Source of the DNA: Paraconexibacter algicola
GTDB lineage: Bacteria; Actinomycetota; Thermoleophilia; Solirubrobacterales; Solirubrobacteraceae
NCBI RefSeq assembly: GCF_003044185.1
Contig: NZ_PYYB01000001.1
Span: forward strand, 1,302,001 to 1,366,000
Direction of reading: 5' to 3'
Length of the DNA stretch: 64,000 bases
In this document: positions 17,348-27,383 of the stretch, piece by piece
Layout of the letters: every line of letters starts with the position of its first letter
How positions within the stretch are numbered: position 1 is the stretch's first letter
Position numbers and translations under genes: made by a program
Notes under the pieces: generated by a model
What the model was told of the DNA's origin: nothing
The model's database searches: none
What the model saw: the letters and a program-made list of their open reading frames with translations, nothing else

Positions 17348-17384
17348 TTGTTGGCTGCGAATAGCAGCGCTACCTTGGGTAGCG
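17348..17384 (+). promoter_or_regulatory. Promoter and palindromic operator of the toxin-antitoxin operon
   Basis: TTGTTG (17348-17353), a 17-bp spacer and TACCTT (17371-17376) form a plausible promoter; ATG 17385 is 8 nt after the -10 box. A perfect palindrome, GCTACC-TTG-GGTAGC (17369-17383), covers the -10 box and the transcription start region, as expected for an autoregulatory toxin-antitoxin operator. Confidence 0.55.
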
Positions 17385-17573
17385 ATGGCGACCATCCATC
17401 AACCACTCCCGCCGCAGTACACCGCCGAGGAGCTCGAGCTCGCTCGCGACGGCGTGCTGCGCCTCAGAACGCGAGACATCGCCGACGTCCTGAAGGAGAT
17501 CGGCACGCTGTCGTTGCCCGCGGGCGACGCAGGCTCCCGCGCGCTGGACGACGTCCGCGGCGACCGTGTCTGA
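17385..17573 (+). CDS. Putative antitoxin partner of the PIN-domain toxin
   Basis: The 62-residue product begins MATIHQPLPPQYTAEELELA and contains RTRDIADVLKEIGTLSLP. It is assigned as antitoxin from its size, its position directly before a PIN-domain gene and an 8-bp overlap with it. It does not clearly match AbrB, RHH or Phd DNA-binding patterns, so it may be a divergent type or a toxin-neutralising protein without a classical DNA-binding domain. The palindrome over its promoter suggests autoregulation. Confidence 0.55.
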   Translation: MATIHQPLPPQYTAEELELARDGVLRLRTRDIADVLKEIGTLSLPAGDAGSRALDDVRGDRV

Positions 17574-17988
17574 CGCGGCCGCCGCACTGACCTATATCGA
17601 CACGTCGGCAGCGATCAAGCTCGTCTTCGAGGAGGCGGAGAGTGTCGCGCTGGGGGCGTGGTTGACCTCCTCGGGCGCCGCGCTCGTCTCGAGTGCGCTG
17701 CTCGAGGTCGAGTTCGAGCGCGCGGTGAAGCGCGCTGCCTCGCAGGGCCAAGAGCCGAATCCCGGCGTGGTCGCCGCGGTGCTCTCCGCGATCGACCTGA
17801 TCGACCTGGACGTCGCTCAGCTGCGGGTGGCAGCGCAGCTGCCGGATCCCTATCTCCGCGCACTCGATGCCATCCACATTGCAGCGGCGCTCGCCCTTGC
17901 GCCGAAGCTGGCGACGGTCGTCACCTACGACGTGCGGATGCTCCGGGCGTTGGCGGCGCGGTCGATCCCGACGGCTTCTCCGGCCTGA
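17566..17988 (+). CDS. PIN-domain ribonuclease toxin (VapC-like)
   Basis: The 140-residue product has the PIN-fold acidic residues: TYIDTSAAIKL at the N-terminus (first Asp), Glu in LLEVEFERAV, and LRALDAIHIAAAL with the distal Asp, then VTYDVRML. VapC toxins cut specific RNAs and halt growth until neutralised by the partner antitoxin. The GTG start overlaps the antitoxin gene by 8 bp. Its 3' end overlaps the integrase remnant on the other strand. The gene looks intact. Confidence 0.85.
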   Translation: MSDAAAALTYIDTSAAIKLVFEEAESVALGAWLTSSGAALVSSALLEVEFERAVKRAASQGQEPNPGVVAAVLSAIDLIDLDVAQLRVAAQLPDPYLRALDAIHIAAALALAPKLATVVTYDVRMLRALAARSIPTASPA

Positions 17989-18578
17989 CCGAGGGCGGCG
18001 GGGCCGGCGCGCCGCGGTCCTCCGCGAACGCCGCCGACAAGCGGCGGGCCGCATCGTGTCGCGGGACGTGGTGCACGTACCGCATTGTCGTGCCGATCTC
18101 GCTGTGGTCCATGTAGGCCTGGACCACGACGAGATCGAACTCGCGCACTGCGACGGTGCCGAAGGTGTGACGGAGGTCGTGGAACGTCATCGGGTTGTCC
18201 TCCTTCTCGCGGAGGTGCTCCAGGCCGGCGTTGTCGAGACCGCGGTAGAACGCGTCGCGCACCGTGCCGCTCTGGAGCCGACCGAACGTGGCTCTACCTG
18301 AGGGTCGCGAGCAGACGGTCGAGCTCCGCCTTCGCAGCCTGGGGCGTGAGGTGCCCGCCGGGGCAGTGGCCGTCGGCGGCCCGCCAGATGATCGCGCCAC
18401 GCGCGGTCTGCCGGCCGCTGTCCCGGACCCACGCGGGTCCGAGGACACGCCGCGTCTTGTCGCCGCCGGCCTGCGCGAAGCTCGCCACGTAGACCCGCCC
18501 GTTCAGACGGGCATCGACGATCAGATGCCCCGTGATCCGCGCGTCCATGGACTCCTGAAGAACAGGAATCGGGAACAA
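17921..18578 (-). pseudogene. Decayed tyrosine integrase (N- and C-terminal parts, centre deleted)
   Basis: Two fragments in different frames belong to one phage-type integrase. The upstream part (18294-18578) encodes an N-terminal arm-binding-like domain with GRVYVASFAQAGGDKTRRVLG, ending in a stop at 18294. The downstream part (ending 17921) encodes the catalytic C-terminus with FHDLRHTFGT, YMDHSEIGTTMRYVHH and its nucleophile Tyr. The core-binding domain and the first catalytic Arg are missing, so a deletion near 18294 also shifted the frame. It lies just 3' of tRNA-Arg on the same strand, the usual position of an integrase in a tRNA-inserted element. Confidence 0.8.
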
Positions 18579-18628
18579 GAAGCGACCTGAGACGGGTCCA
18601 ACAAGTGCTGAACCCAGCGTTCATCGGA

Positions 18629-18702
18629 TGCCCCGAGCTGGATTCGAACCAGCGGCCTACCGCTTAGGAGGCGGTCGCTCTATCCACCTGAGCTATCGGG
18701 GC
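18629..18702 (-). tRNA. tRNA-Arg (anticodon CCT)
   Basis: The minus strand reads GCCCCGATAGCTCAGGTGGA at the 5' end. The acceptor stem pairs GCCCCGA with TCGGGGC; the anticodon loop CTCCTAA is closed by ACCGC/GCGGT; the T loop is TTCGAAT. Anticodon CCT reads AGG codons. CCA is not encoded. TACCCT (18711-18716, minus) lies 8 nt upstream as a likely -10 box. An integrase remnant lies directly downstream. Confidence 0.95.
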
Positions 18703-19135
18703 CTGCGGGCAGGGTACGGAACGCGCCCGGGCGGTGCCCGGGGCGGGGTCCGCGCCGTCGCGGCGCGTGACGGCCGCCGCGCGCGCCGCAACCACCGACC
18801 GGAATGCGACGTACCGCGCAAGTCGGCGCAAAAGCGCTCCTGACACCCCGACGAACCGGCGAAGGGTTTGGACACCCGGGCGAACCGGGAAATCGTGCCA
18901 TGGCCCGCGGGGCCAAGAATCGGGGCTTCCTGACCCCGTAGCTCTGTTCTCCGGTGAGAAAACTGCGGACACGACCCACCCGAACGGAGTACGCTCGCGC
19001 CCTCGACCGGACGGGACGAACCGTCCAACCCCAGCCGGGGTGGAGCGTTCCGGGTCGGGACAGCCATCGCTCGAACAGCAGCGCTGAGGGAGTCGTGCAC
19101 ACCAAGAAGGTCGACATGAAGCGGAGCCCGGGATC
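18703..19135. other. Gene-free region between tRNA-Arg and the peptide transporter operon
   Basis: I see no convincing gene in these 433 bp. The tRNA side has G+C-rich hairpins (CCCGGGC-GGT-GCCCGGG near 18727-18743). On the transporter side TTCTC-CGGT-GAGAA (18947-18960) is a perfect small palindrome that could be an operator, and TACGCT (18990-18995) is a weak -10 candidate. A long leader for the transporter mRNA is possible. Confidence 0.5.
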
Positions 19136-20122
<987 letters not shown>

Positions 20123-20195
20123 GCACGGTCCAGATGCGCTCGCACCACTTCCGTTCCGCATCACCCATGTCCGTCCGTTCCGAAAGGACCATCCC

Positions 20196-21974
20196 ATGAT
20201 CAGGAGTCGTCTGCGATTCCTCCTGTTGGCGATGTTCGCCATCTCCGCCTTCGCGTTCGCCGCCTGCGGTGACGACGACGACTCCAGCTCGTCCTCGTCG
20301 TCCTCGGGCAGCAGCTCCGAGTCGGCGCCCGTCGCCGACGTGCCGCAGGGCAAGAAGGGCGGCAAGCTCCTGGAGCTCGCCGCCAGCGACGTCGACTACC
20401 TCGACCCCGGCCACAGCTACTACCAGTTCGGCTTCCAGACCATCTACGCGATGGGCAAGCCGCTCTACTCCTTCTCGCCGACCGACGCCCAGAAGGCGCA
20501 GCCGGACCTCGCCGACGGCGAGCCCGTCATCTCGGCGGACAAGAAGACCGTCACGGTCAAGCTGAAGAAGGGCGTCAAGTACTCGCCGCCGGTCAACCGC
20601 GAGGTCGTCGCCAAGGACGTCAAGTACGCGATCGAGCGCTTCTTCACCGTGAACGTCGGTGGCCAGTACACCGCGTACTTCAACGCGATCGAGGGCGCCC
20701 CGGAGACGAACACCAAGACGTTCAAGACGTTCTCGGGCATCGAGACCCCGGACGACTACACGCTGATCTTCAAGCTCAAGCGGCCCGTCGGCGTCTCGTT
20801 CGCCGCCGCGCTCGTCATGCCGATCACCGTCCCGGTGCCGGAGGAGTACGCGAAGAAGTTCGACGAGAAGAACCCGTCGACCTACAACACGAACGTCGTC
20901 GCCACGGGGCCGTACATGATCCCCAACGACGCCAACGGCAAGCTCACGGGCTACGTGGCGGGCAAGAGCATCAAGCTCGTGCGCAACCCGAACTGGGACC
21001 CGAAGCTCGACTACAAGCCGGCGTACCTCGACGAGATCGAGATCCGCACGAACGCGACCGACGCGAACGTCGCCGCCCGCCAGGTGCTCGACGGCCAGGG
21101 CATGATCCTGGACACCAACCCGCCGGCGCAGATCCTGCCCCGGCTGAACCGCCAGTACAAGGGCCAGTTCACGCAGGTCCCGTCGGGTGGCTACCGCTAC
21201 TTCCCGATGAACACGAAGATCCCGCCGTTCAACGACCTGAACGTCCGCAAGGCCGTCCTCGCCGTCTTCGACCGCGAGGCCGCCGTCAAGGCGCGCGGCG
21301 GCGCATTCGCCGGCGACGTCGCCACGCACTTCCTGCCGCCGGAGTTCCCCGGCTTCGAGGAGGCCGGTGGCATGGGCACGGACCTCGACTACATGAAGAA
21401 CCCGCGCGGTGACGCCGCCGTGGCCGCCAAGTACATGAAGGCCGCGGGCTTCGCCTCCGGCAAGTACGAGGGCGACGACGAGGTCTTCATGATCACCGCC
21501 AACGTCGACCCGGCGAAGGCGCAGGGCGAGGTCGCGAAGGCCCAGCTCGAGAAGCTCGGCTTCAAGGTCCGTCTGCGGACCGTCCCGCAGGACGCGGTCT
21601 ACACCGAGTGGTGCCAGGTCCCGTCCAAGAAGGTCAACATGTGCGGCGCCGCCGGCTGGTTCAAGGACTACGCCGACCCGGAGTCCATGCTCGTCCCGAC
21701 CTTCAAGGGCTCGGAGATCAAGCCGGACGGCGGGAACAACAACCTCGGCCAGCTGGACGACCCGGCCATCGACAAGGCGATGGACGCGGCGGCCCTGCTC
21801 GAGGGCGACGCCCGCAACGCCGCCTGGGGCGCGATCGACAAGCAGATCATGGGCCAGGCGCCCGCGGTCCCGTTCATCTGGGACAAGACCACGCTGGTCT
21901 GGTCCAAGAACGTGCAGGGTGTGGGCAACCCCTACAACTCGCTCGTCGACCTCACGTTCACGTCGCTCAAGTAG
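20196..21974 (+). CDS. ABC transporter substrate-binding lipoprotein (SBP family 5)
   Basis: The 592-residue lipoprotein has a signal peptide ending in the lipobox FAAC, an acidic Asp/Ser-rich tether, and an SBP_bac_5 domain with features such as KLKKGVKYSPPVN, RNPNWDPKLDY and FNDLNVRKAV. Family members deliver oligopeptides, dipeptides or other substrates; specificity cannot be read from the sequence. A good Shine-Dalgarno (AAAGGA) precedes the ATG. Many AAG lysine codons make it slightly less G+C-rich than its neighbours. Confidence 0.92.
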   Translation: MIRSRLRFLLLAMFAISAFAFAACGDDDDSSSSSSSSGSSSESAPVADVPQGKKGGKLLELAASDVDYLDPGHSYYQFGFQTIYAMGKPLYSFSPTDAQKAQPDLADGEPVISADKKTVTVKLKKGVKYSPPVNREVVAKDVKYAIERFFTVNVGGQYTAYFNAIEGAPETNTKTFKTFSGIETPDDYTLIFKLKRPVGVSFAAALVMPITVPVPEEYAKKFDEKNPSTYNTNVVATGPYMIPNDANGKLTGYVAGKSIKLVRNPNWDPKLDYKPAYLDEIEIRTNATDANVAARQVLDGQGMILDTNPPAQILPRLNRQYKGQFTQVPSGGYRYFPMNTKIPPFNDLNVRKAVLAVFDREAAVKARGGAFAGDVATHFLPPEFPGFEEAGGMGTDLDYMKNPRGDAAVAAKYMKAAGFASGKYEGDDEVFMITANVDPAKAQGEVAKAQLEKLGFKVRLRTVPQDAVYTEWCQVPSKKVNMCGAAGWFKDYADPESMLVPTFKGSEIKPDGGNNNLGQLDDPAIDKAMDAAALLEGDARNAAWGAIDKQIMGQAPAVPFIWDKTTLVWSKNVQGVGNPYNSLVDLTFTSLK

Positions 21975-22001
21975 CCCTGATCGACTGACCTGATCGCTGG
22001 A

Positions 22002-22030
22002 GCCGCTCCCGCCGACCCGGCGGGGGCGGC
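22002..22030 (+). terminator. Strong stem-loop after the substrate-binding protein gene
   Basis: A 13-bp stem (22002-22014 with 22018-22030, one G-U pair) closes a 3-nt loop ACC, 27 nt after the lipoprotein gene stop and 20 nt before the permease start. There is no U-run. Such intra-operon hairpins often protect the upstream mRNA or lower read-through, giving more binding protein than permease. Confidence 0.6.
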
Positions 22031-22050
22031 CCCGGCAGCCGAGAGACACC

Positions 22051-23007
22051 GTGGCCTTCTACATCGTCAAGCGCCTGCTGTGGACCGTCGTGCTGATGGT
22101 GCTCATCAGCGCGATCACGTTCTACATCTTCTACAAGCTGCCCAGCGCGGACCCCGCGGCGCTGCGCGCCGGCCGGTCGCCCTCCCCGGAGACGCTGGCC
22201 CTGATCCGCGAGCAGCTGGGGTTGAACAACCCCTGGTACACGCAGCTGAAGGACTTCCTCACGGACCTGTTCTTCCACTTCGACCTGGGCAACTCGTTCG
22301 TCAACAACGAGCCCGTCCGCCCGACCCTCTTCGACCGCATCCCCGCGACGCTCTTCCTCGTGTTCGGCGCGGCCGTGGTCTGGGTGATCGTCGGCGTCAC
22401 CGTCGGCATCATCAGCGCCGTCTTCCGCGGCACCATCTGGGACCGCATCCTCATGGGCGGTGCCCTCCTGGCGATCTCCGCGCCCGTCTACTGGCTCGGC
22501 CTGATCGCCCTCTTCCTCTTCTCCGACGACATCGGCAAGTTCGGGATCCTGCCGGGCTCAGGCGCCTACCAGGACGCCAACGGGTTCTTCGACAAGGCCC
22601 ACACGCTGATCATGCCGTGGATCGTGCTGTCCGCCGCGTTCGCGGCGATCTACGCGCGGCTGCTGCGCGCGAACCTGCTCGAGACGCTCAGCGAGGACTA
22701 CATCCGCACCGCGCGGGCGAAGGGCCTCAGCGAGCGCCGCGTCGTGCTGCGGCACGGCCTGCGCTCGGCCGGCACGCCGATCGTCACCGTCCTGGGCCTC
22801 GACATCGGCATCCTCTTCGGCGGCGCGATCCTCACCGAGTCGGTGTTCAACATCCCGGGGGTCGGCCGCTACGCGTTCGACGCGATCTCCCGCGGCGACC
22901 TCGCCACGATCCAGGGCACCACCGTGTTCCTGGCGCTCGGCGTCGCGCTCATGAGCCTGATCGTCGACGTCATCTACGCCTTCCTCGACCCGCGTGTGAG
23001 GTACTGA
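22051..23007 (+). CDS. Peptide/nickel-type ABC transporter permease (DppB/OppB family)
   Basis: The 318-residue permease starts at GTG 22051. It has the DppB N-terminus (FYIVKRLLWTVVLMVLIS), the LREQLGLNNP-type segment read here as IREQLGLNNPW, and the cytoplasmic loop YIRTARAKGLSERRVVLRHG that docks on the ATPases. It forms the membrane channel with the DppC-type subunit. It ends one base before the ATPase gene. Confidence 0.92.
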   Translation: MAFYIVKRLLWTVVLMVLISAITFYIFYKLPSADPAALRAGRSPSPETLALIREQLGLNNPWYTQLKDFLTDLFFHFDLGNSFVNNEPVRPTLFDRIPATLFLVFGAAVVWVIVGVTVGIISAVFRGTIWDRILMGGALLAISAPVYWLGLIALFLFSDDIGKFGILPGSGAYQDANGFFDKAHTLIMPWIVLSAAFAAIYARLLRANLLETLSEDYIRTARAKGLSERRVVLRHGLRSAGTPIVTVLGLDIGILFGGAILTESVFNIPGVGRYAFDAISRGDLATIQGTTVFLALGVALMSLIVDVIYAFLDPRVRY

Positions 23008-23008
23008 C

Positions 23009-24030
<1,022 letters not shown>

Positions 24031-24034
<4 letters not shown>

Positions 24035-24837
24035 GCGAGAAGCTGATCGAGGTCCGCGACCTCGTCAAGGAGTTCCCGATCCGCGGGGAGATGTTCACGC
24101 GCCGCGGCGCCGGATCCGTCCGCGCGGTCGGCGGGGTGTCGTTCGACGTCCTCGAGGGCGAGACGTTCGGGCTCGTCGGCGAGTCGGGCTGCGGCAAGTC
24201 CACGACCGCCCGGCTCATGACCCGCCTGCTGGATCCCACCAGCGGCACGATCGACTTCCGCGGGACCGACATCGCCACGCTGTCGCGCAAGCAGCTCAAG
24301 CCGCTGCGCCGCGACATGCAGATGATCTTCCAGGATCCGTACTCGTCGCTGAACCCGCGCAAGACGGTCGGCTCGATCATCGGCGAGCCGTTCGTCATCC
24401 ACGGCGTGGAGTCCGACGACGGCGCGCGCAAGAAGCGCGTCCAGGGCCTGATGGAGACGGTCGGCCTCAACCCCGAGCACTACAACCGGCTGCCGCACGA
24501 GTTCTCCGGCGGACAGCGGCAGCGGATCGGGATCGCGCGCGCGATCGCGCTCTCCCCGAAGCTCATCGTCGCCGACGAGCCGGTGTCGGCGCTGGACGTG
24601 TCGATCCAGGCGCAGGTGCTGAACCTCCTGCGCGACCTGCAGCGCGAGATGGGCCTGACGCTCGTGTTCATCGCGCACGACCTGAGCGTCGTGCGCTACA
24701 TGTGCGACCGGGTCGCCGTGATGTACGCCGGGGAGATCGTGGAGCTCGCGACGAGCGAGGACCTCTACGACAACCCGCAGCACGAGTACACGAAGCAGCT
24801 GCTCGCCGCCGTGCCCGGACAGGCGTCCGGGGTCTGA
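24031..24837 (+). CDS. Peptide ABC transporter ATPase (DppF/OppF family)
   Basis: The 268-residue second ATPase has Walker [10 protein letters not shown]-loop [11 protein letters not shown], signature FSGGQRQR, Walker [13 protein letters not shown] and H-loop FIAHDLS. The GTG start at 24031 has a strong Shine-Dalgarno (GGGGAGGAG) inside the preceding gene. The C-terminus is shorter than in many DppF proteins and lacks a full Cys-rich extension. It closes the operon; a convergent gene ends 7 bp later. Confidence 0.93.
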
Positions 24838-24844
24838 ACGGCGC

Positions 24845-25471
24845 TCAGCGGTCCCAGAACGACGTGCGGGCCATCGCGCCCGCCTTCGTCATGCCGATGT
24901 GGACGTGGTCCAGGTGGCCGACGGTCGCGTCGACGCGTCGTTTCCGTGTGCGGCCGTCGCGGCCGTAGCACGGCGCGTAGGGCCCGAAGTCGGGGCGGCC
25001 GGCGCTCCAGTACGAGCAGTCCCAGATCAGCTCCTGGACGCCCATGCGCCGCGCGAGCGCCTGCGGGGTCCCGGCCGTGTCGGGCGCGAGCAGCAGGCGG
25101 ATGAGCCGCTTGCCGGCGGCGCGCTGGGCGGGGTCGCGGCTGTCGAGGTGCCAGTCGATCGCGCGCCCCTCGGCGTGCAGCGACGCGCTTGCGGGACCCC
25201 ACCGCTCGCAGCGGTAGGTGCCCCAGCTGACCCCGGCGGCGTGCCGGTCGAGCCAGCGCAGCAGGCGCTGCACCCCCGGGCGCGGGGTGCGCAGGCAGCG
25301 CCGCGCCGGGTCGTACTCCTGGGGGTCGGGCTCGCGGTCGGCGAGCGCGTGGGCGGGATTGCCGGGGACCGGACGCAGCTCGACCGGCCCGAGCCGGAAG
25401 GCGGCGGCGCCCGCGGTGAACAGCAGGGAGACGGCGAGGGCGGCGACGAGCGCCCGCAGCAGCTGCGGCAT
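24845..25471 (-). CDS. Secreted peptidase-like protein (M15/LAS-type metal site)
   Basis: The 208-residue product has an N-terminal signal/anchor segment (ALVAALAVSLLFTAGAAAF). The mature part carries SLHAEGRAIDWHLD and HLDHVHIGM, the His-x6-Asp and His-x-x-His-type zinc pattern of LAS-superfamily peptidases such as D,D-carboxypeptidases. Four cysteines may form disulphides outside the cell. A role in trimming peptidoglycan peptides is likely, but the substrate is unknown. It converges with the transporter operon. Confidence 0.7.
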   Translation of the reverse strand: MPQLLRALVAALAVSLLFTAGAAAFRLGPVELRPVPGNPAHALADREPDPQEYDPARRCLRTPRPGVQRLLRWLDRHAAGVSWGTYRCERWGPASASLHAEGRAIDWHLDSRDPAQRAAGKRLIRLLLAPDTAGTPQALARRMGVQELIWDCSYWSAGRPDFGPYAPCYGRDGRTRKRRVDATVGHLDHVHIGMTKAGAMARTSFWDR

Positions 25472-25508
25472 GCGACGTCGATCGGCCGCCGGACGGGCGG
25501 CCTTGAGC

Positions 25509-25769
25509 TCAGGCCTCCTCGGCCAGACGGGTGGCGTCGATCGCGCGGCGCGTGCCCTCCACGGCGCACCAGGCGGCGACGAGCCCGAGCGCGGCGGCGA
25601 GCAGCACGGTCAGCAGGCTGAGGCCGGCGGCGGCGAGCCCGGCGAGCAGCGCCCGGATGTACCAGCCGCGCGCCTCGCGGCGCAGCTCCTCGACGCGGGC
25701 GTCGCGGGCGGCGTCCCGGCGTGCGGCCTTCGCGGCCCGGCGGGTGCCCTCGCTGCGGTCGCGGCCCAC
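25509..25769 (-). CDS. Small hypothetical membrane protein
   Basis: The 86-residue product starts at GTG 25769, eight bases after the nitroreductase stop codon ends on this strand, with GAGG just upstream. It has a basic helical N-terminal half (repeated RRAAKAARRDAARDARVEEL) and a long hydrophobic segment near 37-65 that may be one or two membrane helices. No family is recognised. Its tight spacing suggests cotranscription with the nitroreductase gene. Confidence 0.55.
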   Translation of the reverse strand: MGRDRSEGTRRAAKAARRDAARDARVEELRREARGWYIRALLAGLAAAGLSLLTVLLAAALGLVAAWCAVEGTRRAIDATRLAEEA

Positions 25770-25776
25770 CGGGACC

Positions 25777-26298
25777 TCAGTCCAGCCAGTGGGCGACGAG
25801 GTCGAGCCCGGCGCGCTCGGGCACGCGCTGCTCCTGCCGGGGCTCGCCGAGGTGCAGCAGGCCGAGCGCCCGCTCGTCCTCGCCCATGCCCAGCGCGGCA
25901 CGCCCCTGCGGGATCCGCAGCACGGCCGGGGTGCGCCAGTAGCCGGCGAGGCCGCGCGCGTGCGCGCCGAGCAGCACGAGGTAGGCGGCGACCGCCGCCG
26001 AGCACAGGTCCTCCTCGTCGACGACGGGGTCCTGCGGCGAGGTCACGTAGGACACCGCGACGAGCGTCGGGGCCCGGTCGAGCTTCGCGCCCGACCCCGC
26101 GATCTGCGCGTCGGCGGCCTGCTTCAGCCGCGCGAGCGAGCCCGGTCCTAGGACGCGGAACCGCCACGGGTTCGTGAGGTGGTGGTTCGGCGCCCACGTC
26201 GCGAGCTCGAACAGCTCCTCGAGCGTCGCGCGGTCGACGGGGGTCTCGCCGTAGGCCTTGTGCGTGCGGCGGGTGCGGACGGCGGTCTCGAGGTCCAT
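25777..26298 (-). CDS. Nitroreductase-family flavoprotein
   Basis: The 173-residue FMN-dependent oxidoreductase has the family start AVRTRRTHKAY, the segment ELATWAPNHHLTNPWRFRV, and LGLLHLGEP near the end. It is short for the family but complete. Such enzymes reduce nitro compounds, quinones or flavin-linked substrates with NAD(P)H; the substrate is unknown. The ATG overlaps the upstream gene stop (ATGA). Confidence 0.87.
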   Translation of the reverse strand: MDLETAVRTRRTHKAYGETPVDRATLEELFELATWAPNHHLTNPWRFRVLGPGSLARLKQAADAQIAGSGAKLDRAPTLVAVSYVTSPQDPVVDEEDLCSAAVAAYLVLLGAHARGLAGYWRTPAVLRIPQGRAALGMGEDERALGLLHLGEPRQEQRVPERAGLDLVAHWLD

Positions 26299-26945
26299 CA
26301 GGCCTCGCCCGCCTCCTCCTCGTCGTCCTCGTAGAGGGACTCGCAGGCCAGCTCGGTCCCGCGGTCGTCGAACAGGCGGATGTCGAGGTAGTCCTTGCGG
26401 TAGGCGTCGGGCGCGATCAGCGTGAAGCGGCCCTCCTGCACGACGCACTGGTCGACCGGCAGGTCCGCGAGCTCGGCCACGACGACCGCGCCGCGGTCCA
26501 CCAGCGGCCGGCCCCACACGAGCGTCATCGCCGCGACGTTGCCCTCCTCGCCGCGCCAGCCGCCGATGACCTCCTCGCAGAGGTCCAGCTGCCAGTCCGG
26601 GTTCGCCTCGGCGATCTCGGCGGTGTAGTCGGCGGTGGAGAAGAACCCGGAGGGCTCCTCGCCCTTCTCGGTGGCGGGCAGGTAGCTGACGTACCCGTAG
26701 AGCTCGTAGTTCTCGGTCGTGCGGATCGACGCCGGGATGTACGTGCGGCCGTTCCAGGTGCGGTCCGGGTACCAGGAGATCTCCCCGGTGGTCTCGCCGA
26801 GGTCCTCGTCGTCGTCCCCGTCGTCGATCCGCGCGCACGCGGCGAGGAACTCGGCCTTCAGCCGGTCCGCCCAGCGGCCGTAGGGGAGGAGCTCCTGCGG
26901 CGGCTCGGCGGCGAAGCGGGGGACGAAGCGATCCACGGGCGGCAT
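26298..26945 (-). CDS. Hypothetical protein, 215 residues
   Basis: I do not recognise this soluble, acidic protein. It has an Asp-rich stretch near residue 45, several aromatic motifs (ISWYPDRTWNGRTYIP, YELYGYVSYLP) and an Asp/Glu-rich C-terminus. No signal peptide or membrane segment is present. TAGACT (26955-26960, minus) lies 9 nt before the ATG, a likely leaderless promoter. It is coupled to the nitroreductase gene. Confidence 0.7.
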   Translation of the reverse strand: MPPVDRFVPRFAAEPPQELLPYGRWADRLKAEFLAACARIDDGDDDEDLGETTGEISWYPDRTWNGRTYIPASIRTTENYELYGYVSYLPATEKGEEPSGFFSTADYTAEIAEANPDWQLDLCEEVIGGWRGEEGNVAAMTLVWGRPLVDRGAVVVAELADLPVDQCVVQEGRFTLIAPDAYRKDYLDIRLFDDRGTELACESLYEDDEEEAGEA

Positions 26946-26957
26946 AGGCCGCCAAGT

Positions 26958-27383
26958 CTAGGAGGCGGACAGCTCGAGCATGAGCGTCACGGGGCCGTCG
27001 TTGACGAGCTCGACCTCCATGTGCGCGCCGAACACGCCGCGCTGCGCGTCCAGCGCCGCGCAGAACCGCTCGTAGAGCGGCTCGGCGACCTCCGGCCGGG
27101 CGGCCGCGACGTAGCTGGGGCGGGTGCCGCGGCGCGCGTCCCCGTAGAGCGTGAACTGGCTGACCACGAGCACCTCGCGGTCGCCGAGCGGCTCGTTCAT
27201 GCGTCCGTCCGCGTCGGGGAAGACGCGCAGCGCGCGGACCTTCTCCGCGAGCCGGTCGCCGACGGCCGCGGTGTCGTCGTGGGTGACGCCCAGCAGGACG
27301 AGCAGGCCGGGGCCGATCGCGCCGACGACCTCGCCGTCGACCGTGACGCTCGCGCGCGCGACCCGCTGGACGAGCGCGCGCAT
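26958..27383 (-). CDS. dtd: D-aminoacyl-tRNA deacylase
   Basis: DTD removes D-amino acids wrongly attached to tRNA. The 141-residue protein has the family start [17 protein letters not shown], the SQFTLYGD catalytic segment (SQxT) and the NxGPVT motif as NDGPVTLML. Its ATG overlaps the stop of the upstream AEC carrier gene. Confidence 0.95.
   Translation of the reverse strand: MRALVQRVARASVTVDGEVVGAIGPGLLVLLGVTHDDTAAVGDRLAEKVRALRVFPDADGRMNEPLGDREVLVVSQFTLYGDARRGTRPSYVAAARPEVAEPLYERFCAALDAQRGVFGAHMEVELVNDGPVTLMLELSAS

Noticed and set aside
16512-18628. Complete integrative element with both attachment sites
   Set aside because: The integrase is broken and I found no second copy of the tRNA 3' end in this interval.
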